Positions 27,053 through 34,963 of a stretch of DNA of 64,000 nt are shown piece after piece. The notes under the pieces are model-generated. The model ran no database searches, was not told the origin of the DNA, and saw nothing but the letters and a program-made list of their open reading frames with translations. The DNA lies in contig JAQJDB010000002.1 in assembly GCA_032139905.1 (NCBI GenBank), positions 62,001 to 126,000 of the forward strand, in the 5' to 3' direction. The stretch's first letter is position 1; each line of letters starts with the position of its first letter. This DNA comes from Nitrospira sp. MA-1. Its GTDB lineage: Bacteria; Nitrospirota; Nitrospiria; Nitrospirales; UBA8639. Made by a program: the position numbers and the translations under genes.

Positions 27053-27431
27053 ACACCTATTGCCATAGACTTATCGCTCGCATCTCTAGCAAAGCAATAG
27101 CAAGAATTTGTAGAAAACCATAATTTCATTAATAGTTGCGAAGAGTTTAACTCTTGCGTCAGAGCATCTATCTGGCTTGGAACTTGTCCAACAAGCCTTC
27201 CCTTGCCCTCGGTCTCACACGAATTGGATCTGATGCATCCTCAGCCCTCTTTTTCTCGGCAATATTTCTGGCATCGTGGCCGACTCATATGGTTCTGCTG
27301 GAAACGGAGAGCAAACGAAAATCTGGAATCGGCACGAGGAATTCTTGCCCTATAAACCAAAGATGTCAAGGTAGATCTAGAAGGTATTACTGGTATAGCG
27401 GACTCATCCATACTCCCCCATATGATCGGCT
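27053..27431. other. accessory-region gap, no supportable gene
   Basis: A 379-bp stretch. A plus-strand frame (27154-27465) and a minus-strand frame (27241-27438) overlap, neither with a ribosome-binding site or family resemblance. The A/T-rich part at 27100-27130 may contain the promoter of the HEPN-like gene. Confidence 0.4.
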
Positions 27432-27920
27432 TTACCACACAAAAGGAATGAGGCGTTTTGTCTGACCTCTGTAGGCCTCATATTCAGGGAAAGGTTCCAT
27501 CAAAGGGCGCTCTTCGTACTGGAGTTTGACCGATAAGGTCATCACTAATCCCACCCATAAAAGCAAACGGTAGGGAAGGGGACTTCCCAGAGTCCAAGCC
27601 AGAGACACCAACAAGACGCTGGTATACATGGGATGCCTGATCCAGCGGTAAGGGCCGAGGACAATGAGTTTTGCCTGACTGGCGACCTCCGGGAATATCT
27701 TCACCTGTCGCAGTCCCATAACCTGCAGCGCCCAGAGGCCTACCACCCCGCCAACAGCAAGTATGACTCGAAGGCTCCAGCCTGGAGGCCACAGTGGCCC
27801 GGTGAAGGCGATCAACCCGATAAGGACAAATTGTATCCCGACAAGCGTCAGAGAAAGAGCGGAAGGCGATGCATTTCCTTTGTCTTGATTCATAGAGGGA
27901 CCGGTGAATAATTGCCACAT
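27432..27920 (-). CDS. isoprenylcysteine carboxyl methyltransferase-like (ICMT/NnrU-type) membrane protein
   Basis: About 153-162 residues. It contains hydrophobic helices near residues 22-40, 48-68 and 103-130, and the signature LGPYRWIRHPMYTSVLLVSL, followed by LQYEERPLMEPFPEYEAYRG. The RHPxY and EERxL motifs mark the SAM-dependent ICMT / phospholipid methyltransferase-like family. In bacteria most members have unknown substrates. Starts are possible at 27920 and 27893. It is the last gene of the accessory patch before the MITE-like repeat. Confidence 0.78.
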   Translation of the reverse strand: MWQLFTGPSMNQDKGNASPSALSLTLVGIQFVLIGLIAFTGPLWPPGWSLRVILAVGGVVGLWALQVMGLRQVKIFPEVASQAKLIVLGPYRWIRHPMYTSVLLVSLAWTLGSPLPYRLLLWVGLVMTLSVKLQYEERPLMEPFPEYEAYRGQTKRLIPFVW

Positions 27921-27974
27921 TTCGGTTGTTGTTCCCTATGCTTGGAAATAGAAAGCAATAAACAAAACATAGGG

Positions 27975-28090
27975 GGTGTTCAAAAAGGCTCGTCCAGCAA
28001 GACCACAGCTACTTGGACGGGCGGAGCGTACGGAGGAGTACGTGAGCACGGCCAAGGGGCGAGAACGCCGCTGGCGACCTTTTTCAACAC
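27975..28090. repeat. MITE-like repeat with terminal inverted repeats
   Basis: The ends are imperfect inverted repeats of about 21 bp: GTGTTCAAAAAGGctCGtCC on the left and, read inward from the right, GTGTTGAAAAAGGtCGCCAG. Inside are further inverted repeats, for example CGTAC-ggagga-GTACG and TTGGACG.../...CGGCCAA. No transposase frame is present. I infer a non-autonomous element or a structured repeat; similar sequences are, from memory, common in Nitrospira-type and delta-proteobacterial genomes. It lies in the gap before a DUF2914 gene. Confidence 0.7.
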
Positions 28091-28185
28091 TTCCCTAAAC
28101 AGCTTGGACGAGCTTCCGAAGCGTTTAGACCCACCCCTTTAAGAAAGACCATCAATCTTCCGAGGATTTTCAAGGAAGGGGTACA

Positions 28186-29358
28186 ATGAATCTCACGACT
28201 GACAAATTGCCTTCGACGTATACGACATCTCTCACGGCGACAGTGGCTCAGACGATGATGCACTGGCACTCGACATTCCTCAAACCCATTCTCCCGGCCG
28301 TCTTTTTTTTCGCCGGGGTGACCTATGATACCCTCACGCTAACACGCATCGATCGATTGTTGGATAATCTAATTATCCTCCTCTACATTACGCTTCTCGG
28401 CACTCTCATCATCCTCACCGGACGGTTTCAACTGGGACTGGTTCCCTCAATACCGGACAGATCCGGATGGAATGTCCTTAGTCTGATGCATCAAGCCCGC
28501 CCGCACTTTGATAAAGCCCTGCAATTCTTATTAGGGGGACTGTTCAGTGCTTATGCCATCCTTTATTCCCAGAGCGCGTCATGGTCCACCTCCGCCATCT
28601 TTTTGGGAATCATTGTCGGGTTGTTAATCGCTAATGAGTTTCTTTCCAGACGATATTCCAGTCTCAAAATGCTGGTGGGCCTCTTTTCGATCGTCACCTT
28701 AAGCTTTATGACCTTTTTCCTCCCTGTACTGACGGGATGGATGAATGCCTGGGTTTTTTTAGCCGGTGCCGTCATCACCATTGCCGTCGTGTGGAAAACC
28801 GTCCGTCTCACCCTTCGCGGCATTCCCAATCTCCCTATCAGAGCTTCCTTGATCATTTGCTTCCCGGCTTTTGCCCTGGTGGGAGTATGCACCGCGTTAT
28901 ATTTTTTAAATTGGATTCCTCCCATTCCCCTCTCACTCAAATCGGGAGGCATCTACCATCACATCGAAAAGCAGCAGGATCAGTACCTGCTCACCTATGA
29001 AGATGGTCCCTGGTACGCCGTTTGGAAACGATCCGATGACCGTGTCGGAACAGACACACCCGTCTATACCTTTTCATCCGTGTTTGCTCCGATCACCTTG
29101 CACACCACCATCTATCACCATTGGGAATGGCGACCCCTCACAGAGTCAGCTGAGTTCATCACCACGGATCGCATTCCCATTTCCATCACCGGAGGAAGAG
29201 AACATGGATATCGCATGTATACGATGAAACACCGCCTCCAGCCTGGTGAATGGCGAGTGAATGTGGAAGCAGAAGACGGCCGAATTATCGGGCGGATTGC
29301 GTTTTCTGCCGATTCAAATTATTCCCCCTCCCATGAACTGACGACCATCACACAGTGA
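28186..29358 (+). CDS. DUF2914 domain membrane protein
   Basis: 390 residues, start ATG with an AAGGAAGGGG ribosome-binding site. The N-terminal two thirds contain about seven hydrophobic helices (for instance FLKPILPAVFFFAGVTYDTL, LLDNLIILLYITLLGTLIIL, FLGIIVGLLIANEFL, LVGLFSIVTLSFMTFFLPVL, AWVFLAGAVITIAVVW, IICFPAFALVGVCTALYF). The C-terminal about 110 residues form the DUF2914 domain, with VYTFSSVFAPITLHTTIYHH, WEWRP, GREHGYRMYTMKHRL and GEWRVNVEAEDG. The domain probably lies outside the inner membrane. The role of the family is unknown. It stands alone, followed by a non-coding gap. Confidence 0.78.
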   Translation: MNLTTDKLPSTYTTSLTATVAQTMMHWHSTFLKPILPAVFFFAGVTYDTLTLTRIDRLLDNLIILLYITLLGTLIILTGRFQLGLVPSIPDRSGWNVLSLMHQARPHFDKALQFLLGGLFSAYAILYSQSASWSTSAIFLGIIVGLLIANEFLSRRYSSLKMLVGLFSIVTLSFMTFFLPVLTGWMNAWVFLAGAVITIAVVWKTVRLTLRGIPNLPIRASLIICFPAFALVGVCTALYFLNWIPPIPLSLKSGGIYHHIEKQQDQYLLTYEDGPWYAVWKRSDDRVGTDTPVYTFSSVFAPITLHTTIYHHWEWRPLTESAEFITTDRIPISITGGREHGYRMYTMKHRLQPGEWRVNVEAEDGRIIGRIAFSADSNYSPSHELTTITQ

Positions 29359-29742
29359 AAAGCAATTCTTCTTTCCTCAATCATGTTCATCACGTTTTGT
29401 TTCCCCACATCGCACTAATTTCTGAAAGACACTCTGTACTGCTTTCATCACGACGAAAAAAAATTTAAAATTCCTGGAATTAATTGCTGAGACGTTGTAG
29501 TATAGATTCCATAACATCATGTACAACTATCGAACACATCTTGTTTACATCAATTCCCTCTCCAATTTCGCTCCAGAACATCGCTTAGCATTGCCGAACG
29601 ATAGTGCCAATAAAATTTTCGCGTGACGTCATACACTAATACCGTGCTCAATGGTTCCTATTCACAGACTCACTGCTATCGTAAGGGTGAGCTATCACTG
29701 CGGCTCTCACGTCGCATCTACATTTGAAAGGAGGTGAGTGTT
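29359..29742. other. AT-rich gap before the Lys/Ala/Pro-repeat gene
   Basis: 384 bp without a gene. It is AT-rich, with A-runs at 29455-29465 and TTGTAG/TATAG-like boxes near 29493-29505, which could be the promoter of the small repeat-protein gene. No confident promoter, terminator or repeat can be named. Confidence 0.4.
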
Positions 29743-29889
29743 TTGGCCACAAAGAAAAAAGCTCCAGCCAAGAAAAAGGCTCCGGCTAAGAAAAAGGCTC
29801 CAGCCAAGAAAAAAGCTCCAGCCAAGAAAAAGGCTCCGGCTAAGAAAAAGGCTCCAGCCAAGAAAAAAGCTGCCACGAAGAAACGGTAA
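29743..29889 (+). CDS. 48-aa Lys/Ala/Pro-repeat (histone H1-tail-like) protein
   Basis: A short gene starting at TTG with a strong AAAGGAGG eight bases upstream. The protein is (M)AT followed by six KKKAPA repeats and KKKAATKKR, so it is extremely basic. At DNA level, codon triplets 1-3 (54 bp) are repeated exactly as 4-6, a recent tandem duplication. Such Lys/Ala/Pro tails resemble histone H1-like nucleoid proteins (HctB/AlgP-type), which compact DNA; here only the tail exists. The TTG start and length explain why it escapes automatic calling. A hairpin terminator follows. The opposite strand reads FFLAGA repeats and is an artefact. Confidence 0.75.
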   Translation: MATKKKAPAKKKAPAKKKAPAKKKAPAKKKAPAKKKAPAKKKAATKKR

Positions 29890-29910
29890 TTTTTCAAGTG
29901 TGCGGACAAG

Positions 29911-29944
29911 ACGCCGGATGGGGCATGCCTCCATCCGGCGTTTT
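29911..29944 (+). terminator. rho-independent terminator after the Lys/Ala/Pro-repeat gene
   Basis: An 11-bp perfect stem, ACGCCGGATGG paired with CCATCCGGCGT around a loop of about 8 bases, followed directly by TTTTG. It lies 22 bp after the stop of the small repeat gene. The T tract is short, so termination is probable but not certain. The next 256 bp to the following gene hold no recognised feature. Confidence 0.8.
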
Positions 29945-30200
29945 GCTGTGATCAATCTGTCCTCCCGTCCTTCAGTGCAGATGCTATCCCTTCGAGTTTT
30001 TTGTCGGTCCCTCTCCTCTCTATTTCTTTCCACATTTTCTCCGGTTGAACTTTTTCCGACCACCGCTCACCTCGAAAAGAACGAGCAGGCTTCAGCGCTT
30101 GACTCCACGAACTCCACCTGGAATGATCCTGATCTTCACGGGCATTGATTCAATACACACAGATGTTCTGGTTTTTAGTTTCTTTAGAAGGGAATGTGAT

Positions 30201-31124
30201 ATGTCGCAACACTCCGGTAAATTATTCAGATTGATGGCTCTTTATGTATTCATTGGTGTTGGAGGAGTGCTCTTTTCTTATGTCTCCTGCTTCGCCTCTG
30301 GTAAAGAACAAAAAGCACCACCCTCCTCACAGACACCATCTGAATCTTCAACACCCTCGCCCGGTCAGCCACCACAAACTGAGGCTTCAAAAATGGCGTT
30401 AGACAAAAAGGGGCAGGAAGAATTGGATGAATTGAGGAAAAATCCAGAAGAATTTCGTACGTTGATGACCGGCGTGCAGATTTTTCTCGGACGTTTTGGA
30501 TATGGAGTCGGGCCCTATACAGGAACGCTCGACCAATCCACCAAACAGGCATTGAAAGCCTATCAGGAAAAATCTGGCCTCTCTCAGACCGGGGACCTCG
30601 ACTTTCCCACACTAAAACATCTCACCGAAGATGATCGCGTCTTGAATCGTGTGGTCCCATTCCTTCCCCCACAGACCTTTCACGATCAGGAATGGGGACA
30701 ATGGGTGGAAGTCCAGGGTTCCTGGATGCTCAAGGAAGGTAATACCGACGATGTCCTGCAGACCTCGCGCATCACCTGCATGAAAGCATTTAAACGGTGT
30801 ATTGACTCGACCGCATCCCTGGTCAATTCGAATGTGCCCCAACTCAAAGTGCACACTCATGTCTATGACATTCAGGAATGGGATGATGCCAACATTGTGT
30901 CGGCACCCTATGATGGCGAAGCCTGTGCCGTGAGTATATTACGGATTTCCCGGAATCCCCAACTTGTCACCCGTTTTCTTTCTCTGCAAGGCAAACCAGG
31001 ACCGTGCGCGAAGGTGCAGGCCGAAGACCGGCAATACGTCCTGGAAGATGGTCCAAAAATCTACCAGATCCTCCGGATGCAAAAGTCTGAGGCTATTCAA
31101 CAAATCCTGCAAGTCGCCAAATAA
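30201..31124 (+). CDS. secreted peptidoglycan-binding-domain protein
   Basis: 307 residues from the ATG at 30201, which has a GGGA site and a following signal peptide (LFRLMALYVFIGVGGVLFSY then VSCFASG). The frame is open upstream to 30045 but that part lacks these features. After a Ser/Pro/Gln-rich linker comes a PG_binding_1 domain: QIFLGRFGYGVGPYTGTLDQ, STKQALKAYQEKSGLSQTG and FPTLKHL. The C-terminal about 150 residues, with four cysteines (RITCMKAFKRCIDS and EACAV ... GPCAKV) that may form disulfides, match no family I know. It should act in the periplasm or at the cell wall. Confidence 0.8.
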   Translation: MSQHSGKLFRLMALYVFIGVGGVLFSYVSCFASGKEQKAPPSSQTPSESSTPSPGQPPQTEASKMALDKKGQEELDELRKNPEEFRTLMTGVQIFLGRFGYGVGPYTGTLDQSTKQALKAYQEKSGLSQTGDLDFPTLKHLTEDDRVLNRVVPFLPPQTFHDQEWGQWVEVQGSWMLKEGNTDDVLQTSRITCMKAFKRCIDSTASLVNSNVPQLKVHTHVYDIQEWDDANIVSAPYDGEACAVSILRISRNPQLVTRFLSLQGKPGPCAKVQAEDRQYVLEDGPKIYQILRMQKSEAIQQILQVAK

Positions 31125-31167
31125 CCGGCTATGGTTCACGTTCAATCGTGATTCTTACAGGAAGATA

Positions 31168-31218
31168 ACACGGGATGTTGGGGAAACCTGGAGCCCAGGT
31201 ATTCCCGACATCCCGTGT
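31168..31218. repeat. long hairpin between convergent genes
   Basis: A 51-bp imperfect palindrome: ACACGGGATGT ... ACATCCCGTGT as outer arms (11 bp perfect), an inner GGGGAA/TTCCC pairing, and CCTGG/CCAGG near the centre. It lies between the converging ends of the peptidoglycan-binding and zinc-ribbon genes. No T tract follows on either strand, so a classical bidirectional terminator is not supported; a REP-like element or transcript-end hairpin is more likely. Confidence 0.7.
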
Positions 31219-31276
31219 CCTCAGGAGTCCCCCCTTAAGAAGAACGTCCTCGCCGGATTCGGAGGAAATGCCTCGG

Positions 31277-31624
31277 TTAGCCTTTGCCTCTAAACGCCCA
31301 GGAAAAGTACAGCCCGGCCACGGCAATCGTGAAGAGTTGAATGTTTTGGAGAATGGGACTGCGTTGAGCCCCCTCCATGGGCGGAGAAGTAATAAAATGA
31401 AATCCTAAAAATTCCGGCGTCTGCTCCGGTGGCGTTTGCCAAGGAGGGAATAAGACAGCCAGAATGAGTAGCCCCACCATAATATAGAGAATACGCAGGT
31501 TAAGCGGCTCCTGCTTGGATTCCTCCACCTGTTTCCGATCCGCCCGACTCCCGCATTTTGGACAGAATCGTCCTTTGAGAGGAAGATCATAGCCACAAGA
31601 AGGACACGGCTTGGTTTCACTCAC
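31277..31624 (-). CDS. zinc-ribbon membrane protein
   Basis: 115 residues if the GTG at 31624 is used. The open frame extends to 31789 but the upstream part is not conserved-looking. The N-terminus carries a zinc ribbon, CPSCGYDLPLKGRFCPKCGS (two CxxC knuckles). Then come two hydrophobic helices: ILYIMVGLLILAVLFPPW and, near the end, IQLFTIAVAGLYFSWAF. No specific family is identified; zinc-ribbon plus helices is common in small membrane proteins of unknown role. It converges with the peptidoglycan-binding gene. Confidence 0.65.
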   Translation of the reverse strand: MSETKPCPSCGYDLPLKGRFCPKCGSRADRKQVEESKQEPLNLRILYIMVGLLILAVLFPPWQTPPEQTPEFLGFHFITSPPMEGAQRSPILQNIQLFTIAVAGLYFSWAFRGKG

Positions 31625-31907
31625 ACAGCACCTGATTTCTGTTAAGATGACACATGTCTCATGATTGCTGGCTTTCTCTATCTTGCCCAATTTCCATCGA
31701 TTCGTCCAGGCGACACAGGCAAAATGATTTGACTCAATTCCCACGTCATTTTTATAATTTCCCAACAGATCACGATTCATTCCCAACATCGACCCTCATT
31801 TGTTCCCTCAGATTGGTGCACGCTTCTCTCCCTATTCATCCGTTCGCCCCCTTGGCCCATGCACCAACTCCACAATCATCCATGAACCACCTTTGTCAGG
31901 AGACACC

Positions 31908-32975
31908 GTGACACCCACTTCCTTTCGTGTCCTCTCCGTGATTGGCGCTGGAGCCTGGGGAACCGCATTGGCTCACCTCTTGGCCACTAAAGGATTCAGC
32001 ATACGCTTATGGGCGCATGAACCTGAGGTGGCGGAGACCATCCAGCGCACCAGAGAAAATTCCTGGTATCTCCCGGAAGTAGTGCTACCCAATTCTATTC
32101 AGGCCACGATCAGTCTTCCGGATTGCGTGCAGGGCACGGATGTCATCCTACTCGCAGCACCATCCCATGCCATGGCCAACATGGTGAAACAACTCAACCT
32201 GTTATTAAAGGAACCCCTTCCCATCATCATCGCCACCAAAGGCATTGAGGAAGGCACGTTGCAATTAATGAGTCAGGTAGTCGAAAGTCATCTCCCCGCA
32301 TCATGGCATCCGTTCATCACCATTCTTTCCGGGCCCAGCTTCGCATCGGAAGTGAGCCGATGGAAACCCACGACCATTTTACTGGCCGGACGGGATTTCA
32401 ATCTGGTGAATGGTCTGCAACAAGCCTTTATCACTCCACAGTTTCGCGTGTATGCCGGACGGGATATGATCGGTGCGCAACTGGGGGGAGCCTTAAAAAA
32501 TGTCATGGCCATTGGAGCTGGTGTGGTCGATGGCCTGGACCTCGGATCTAATGCGAGGGCTGCCTTAATCACCAGAGGACTGGCGGAAATGATCCGGTTA
32601 GGCCGGGCCATGGGCGCCGATGTTTCCACCTTTTACGGGCTATCGGGGTTAGGAGATCTGGTGCTCACCTGTACCGGGACGTTGAGCCGGAATTACCAGG
32701 TCGGCATGCAATTGGCCAAAGGCGCGAATATGACCACGGTGCGCTCAACCACCAGAACCGTGGCTGAAGGGGTTCCCACCAGCCGGGCCGCCATGGCCCT
32801 GGCTGAACGGTATCATGTAGATATGCCCATTGTGCGCGGCGTGTTCCAAATGCTGTTTGAAGGGCGCAATCCCCGGCATATCGTAACCGATCTGATGTCC
32901 CGATTAGCCAAAGGCGAAACGGATGGCCTTTTCTCTGTCAGCACCGCAACCTTTGGCCCCAGGGCTCATTCATGA
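31908..32975 (+). CDS. gpsA: glycerol-3-phosphate dehydrogenase [NAD(P)+]
   Basis: 355 residues from the GTG at 31908 with AGGAG upstream; the frame open to 31800 is an extension with no homology. The Rossmann motif is VIGAGAWGTALAHLLA. Family landmarks include IIIATKGIEE, ILSGPSFASEV, the catalytic Lys region LGGALKNVMAIGAGVVDGL, STFYGLSGLGDLVLTCTG and SRNYQVG. It reduces dihydroxyacetone phosphate to sn-glycerol 3-phosphate for phospholipid synthesis. The stop overlaps the larB start by 4 bp (ATGA), so the two are translationally coupled. Confidence 0.95.
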   Translation: MTPTSFRVLSVIGAGAWGTALAHLLATKGFSIRLWAHEPEVAETIQRTRENSWYLPEVVLPNSIQATISLPDCVQGTDVILLAAPSHAMANMVKQLNLLLKEPLPIIIATKGIEEGTLQLMSQVVESHLPASWHPFITILSGPSFASEVSRWKPTTILLAGRDFNLVNGLQQAFITPQFRVYAGRDMIGAQLGGALKNVMAIGAGVVDGLDLGSNARAALITRGLAEMIRLGRAMGADVSTFYGLSGLGDLVLTCTGTLSRNYQVGMQLAKGANMTTVRSTTRTVAEGVPTSRAAMALAERYHVDMPIVRGVFQMLFEGRNPRHIVTDLMSRLAKGETDGLFSVSTATFGPRAHS

Positions 32976-33742
32976 ACCACGACAGGTTAGCGGCCTTGCT
33001 TCAACGGGTTCAAGGCGGACATGTTTCTGTCCCCCAGGCTATTCAACAGCTCCGCACCCTCCCGTTTGAAGATCTCGGATTTGCCTCGGTGGATCATCAC
33101 CGGTCGCTACGACAGGGATTTCCAGAAGTGATCCTGTGCGAGGGGAAAACACCCGCACAAATTACCGCGATCGCTCGAAAATTATTAAAGGCCGGCGGTC
33201 CGTTTCTCGCAACACGCGTCACGCCTGCTAATGCTCGCAGTCTCAAGCGATTGGCCCGCAAAGCGGTATATCATGAGATGGCCAGGATGGTCTCTCTTGC
33301 CGAGAGCAAGCGTACCAGGCAGGGGTTGATCCTTATTGTCACAGCCGGCACCTCCGACATCCCGGTGGCTGAAGAGGCCAAAGTCACCGCCGAAGTTATG
33401 GGAAGCCGGGTACAAACACTCTATGATGTTGGGGTCGCTGGTTTACATAGGCTTTTGGATCGCCAGGAAAGCCTTCACCAGGCACGAGTCGTCGTTGTCG
33501 TCGCAGGAATGGACGGGGTGTTGCCCAGCGTGGTGGGAGGGTTGGTCGATCGCCCGATTGTCGCCGTGCCCACCAGTCAAGGCTACGGTGCAAATTTTGG
33601 CGGGCTGGCCCCTCTCCTCACGATGCTGAATGCCTGCTCATCGGGAATCGGCGTCGTGAATATCGATAACGGATTTGGAGCAGGCTGTCTCGCACACCGC
33701 ATTAATATTAACGGGCAGGGGGAATCTCCTCCTCAGACGTAG
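32972..33742 (+). CDS. larB: nickel-pincer cofactor biosynthesis protein LarB
   Basis: 256 residues. It has the LarB (AIR carboxylase-like) core: DHHRSLRQGFPEVILCEGKT, LIVTAGTSDIPVAEEA, TLYDVGVAGLHRLL, VVVAGMDGVLPSVVGGLV and VPTSQGYGANFGGLAPLLTM. In lactate-racemase maturation LarB carboxylates and hydrolyses nicotinic acid adenine dinucleotide. It is coupled to gpsA. larC lies 1.2 kb downstream on the same strand, with a minus-strand secreted-protein gene and a repeat between them. LarE and LarA are not in the window. Its 3' end overlaps that minus-strand gene by 35 bp, tail to tail. Confidence 0.93.
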   Translation: MNHDRLAALLQRVQGGHVSVPQAIQQLRTLPFEDLGFASVDHHRSLRQGFPEVILCEGKTPAQITAIARKLLKAGGPFLATRVTPANARSLKRLARKAVYHEMARMVSLAESKRTRQGLILIVTAGTSDIPVAEEAKVTAEVMGSRVQTLYDVGVAGLHRLLDRQESLHQARVVVVVAGMDGVLPSVVGGLVDRPIVAVPTSQGYGANFGGLAPLLTMLNACSSGIGVVNIDNGFGAGCLAHRININGQGESPPQT

Positions 33743-34568
33743 GTAACTCAGGCATCGGCCCATTCAAAGGTTCCGACATTGGTGCTTCTCCCATTTCAGG
33801 GATTGTACTCTCGTCTTTCTCCTCCGGTTCAACGCTTTCAACCTCGGACCCGGAACCACCGGCCTCTTCAGACTGAAGAACATCCGTAGCGTCCATGAGG
33901 GCCTCTTCCTCTGGAACCACCGGATCGTCTGAAGACTTCAAGCTCTCCTCCGTGGTCGTGCCATTCTCTTCAGAATTCTCTCCCTCACGGAGAATCTCAA
34001 GTTCTTCGGGAATATCCGGCTCCGGAGGAAGGGGAGGTAACACTTCACCCACATAGGCCAACGCTTCGAGTGTCCCGTGAACCCGACGTGAGACGATCTT
34101 CGTCCGGGGGCCATCCCCTTGATCCTCCATTAACTTGGCCTGGAGTTCATAAAAGTAGGAGCCATCAGCCACGAGTTGATGGTATTGATCCTTCCCATCC
34201 CAGACCAACTCCACCGGAACGGTGAGATTCCCCCTTTTCGCCTCCGGTTCGTCCACCAATAGACGATGTGCGACAAAACTCATGGAGCGCCGCGTCGGTG
34301 AGGTAATCATGGCAGACACTTCAAGCACATTGGCTCCGCGTAACGAGGACGGCAACTCCACGAGCAGGGTCAATTTCAACCCACTTTTCCCAATGATAAA
34401 GGGATCAGGAGAAACCACTACATCAGAAATTTTCACGGGAGAAACCGAAACCCGTTTGGACTTCGCTTCGCTTGAGCTGAAGGGGGAAAGAGCCAGAAAT
34501 GACCCGAGGGCCAGCACCAACAACCCAGATTGCCACCGCCATTGAAATTTCCTAAGTGTCGAAGACAT
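33708..34568 (-). CDS. secreted protein with FlgD-Ig-like domain and acidic tail
   Basis: 286 residues if the ATG at 34568 is used; ATG at 34577 and a longer reading to 34694 are also open. A signal peptide (FQWRWQSGLLVLALGSFLAL, cleaved after SSSEAK) leads into a beta-rich region about 130 residues long. Within it LVWDGKDQYHQLVADGSYFYELQAKL resembles FlgD-type Ig-like repeats (W-D-G-K-D...G-x-Y). The C-terminal about 110 residues are acidic and Ser/Pro/Glu-rich, ending EEEIPPAR. The function is unknown; it probably lies in the periplasm or outer membrane. It runs opposite to the surrounding lar genes. Confidence 0.68.
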   Translation of the reverse strand: MSSTLRKFQWRWQSGLLVLALGSFLALSPFSSSEAKSKRVSVSPVKISDVVVSPDPFIIGKSGLKLTLLVELPSSLRGANVLEVSAMITSPTRRSMSFVAHRLLVDEPEAKRGNLTVPVELVWDGKDQYHQLVADGSYFYELQAKLMEDQGDGPRTKIVSRRVHGTLEALAYVGEVLPPLPPEPDIPEELEILREGENSEENGTTTEESLKSSDDPVVPEEEALMDATDVLQSEEAGGSGSEVESVEPEEKDESTIPEMGEAPMSEPLNGPMPELPTSEEEIPPAR

Positions 34569-34686
34569 CCTTATCATTGTGCCAAACTTTTTCCCTTGAG
34601 ACCAATCTAATTTGAGATTAATTCTGCCATTTTTTTTCTTTGGCCTTTGGTGTGCCCGAGCCGTCAAGCCGATTTCGGAAGCACCT

Positions 34687-34858
34687 CGGCGCACTGCTTA
34701 AGTCCTTCGACAAGGTTCAGAACAGGCTCCGCAAGTTTGCGCCGCAGCCGGAATTGGTGAACCGCACGATGAACCCGAAGGGCCACGAAAGGGCCAATAT
34801 GGTTTTGGGTCCTTTTGCCGTCACAAAAGAACCTCGTACGCCGGAGCGAAACCCGGAT
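34687..34858 (-). repeat. dispersed structured element, degenerate copy C (inverted)
   Basis: On the reverse strand this matches the head of copies A and B: in plus-strand reading, GGTTTTGGGTCCTTTTG then gtca, CAAAAGAACCTCG and CCGGAGCGAAACCCGG, and a CCTTCG...GGTTCAGAACAGGCTCCGC block that parallels the GGCTCAGGACAAGCTCCGC of copy A. The small hairpin keeps pairing with one mismatch (GGTCCTTTTG / CAAAAGAACC), including a C:G to T:A covariation against copy B. The outer stem is degraded. It occupies the gap upstream of larC (34569-34963), where I see no gene. Confidence 0.65.
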
Positions 34859-34963
34859 AATTTCAAAAACATTATCGTGCAATTCTCAATGATTCGCCCA
34901 GCGTCGCGTTGAGATTTTTGATATGCTACGGTTTCGCCTTTGTACTTTTGCAGATGTAATTCT

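Noticed and set aside
27154-27465. 103-codon plus-strand ORF
   Set aside because: No ribosome-binding site and unfamiliar, mixed composition; overlapping frames on the other strand are equally weak.
29707-30063. Minus-strand ORFs reading FFLAGA repeats and SRSLFLGWSF repeats
   Set aside because: They are exact antisense of the KKKAPA repeats of the small plus-strand gene and have no other support.
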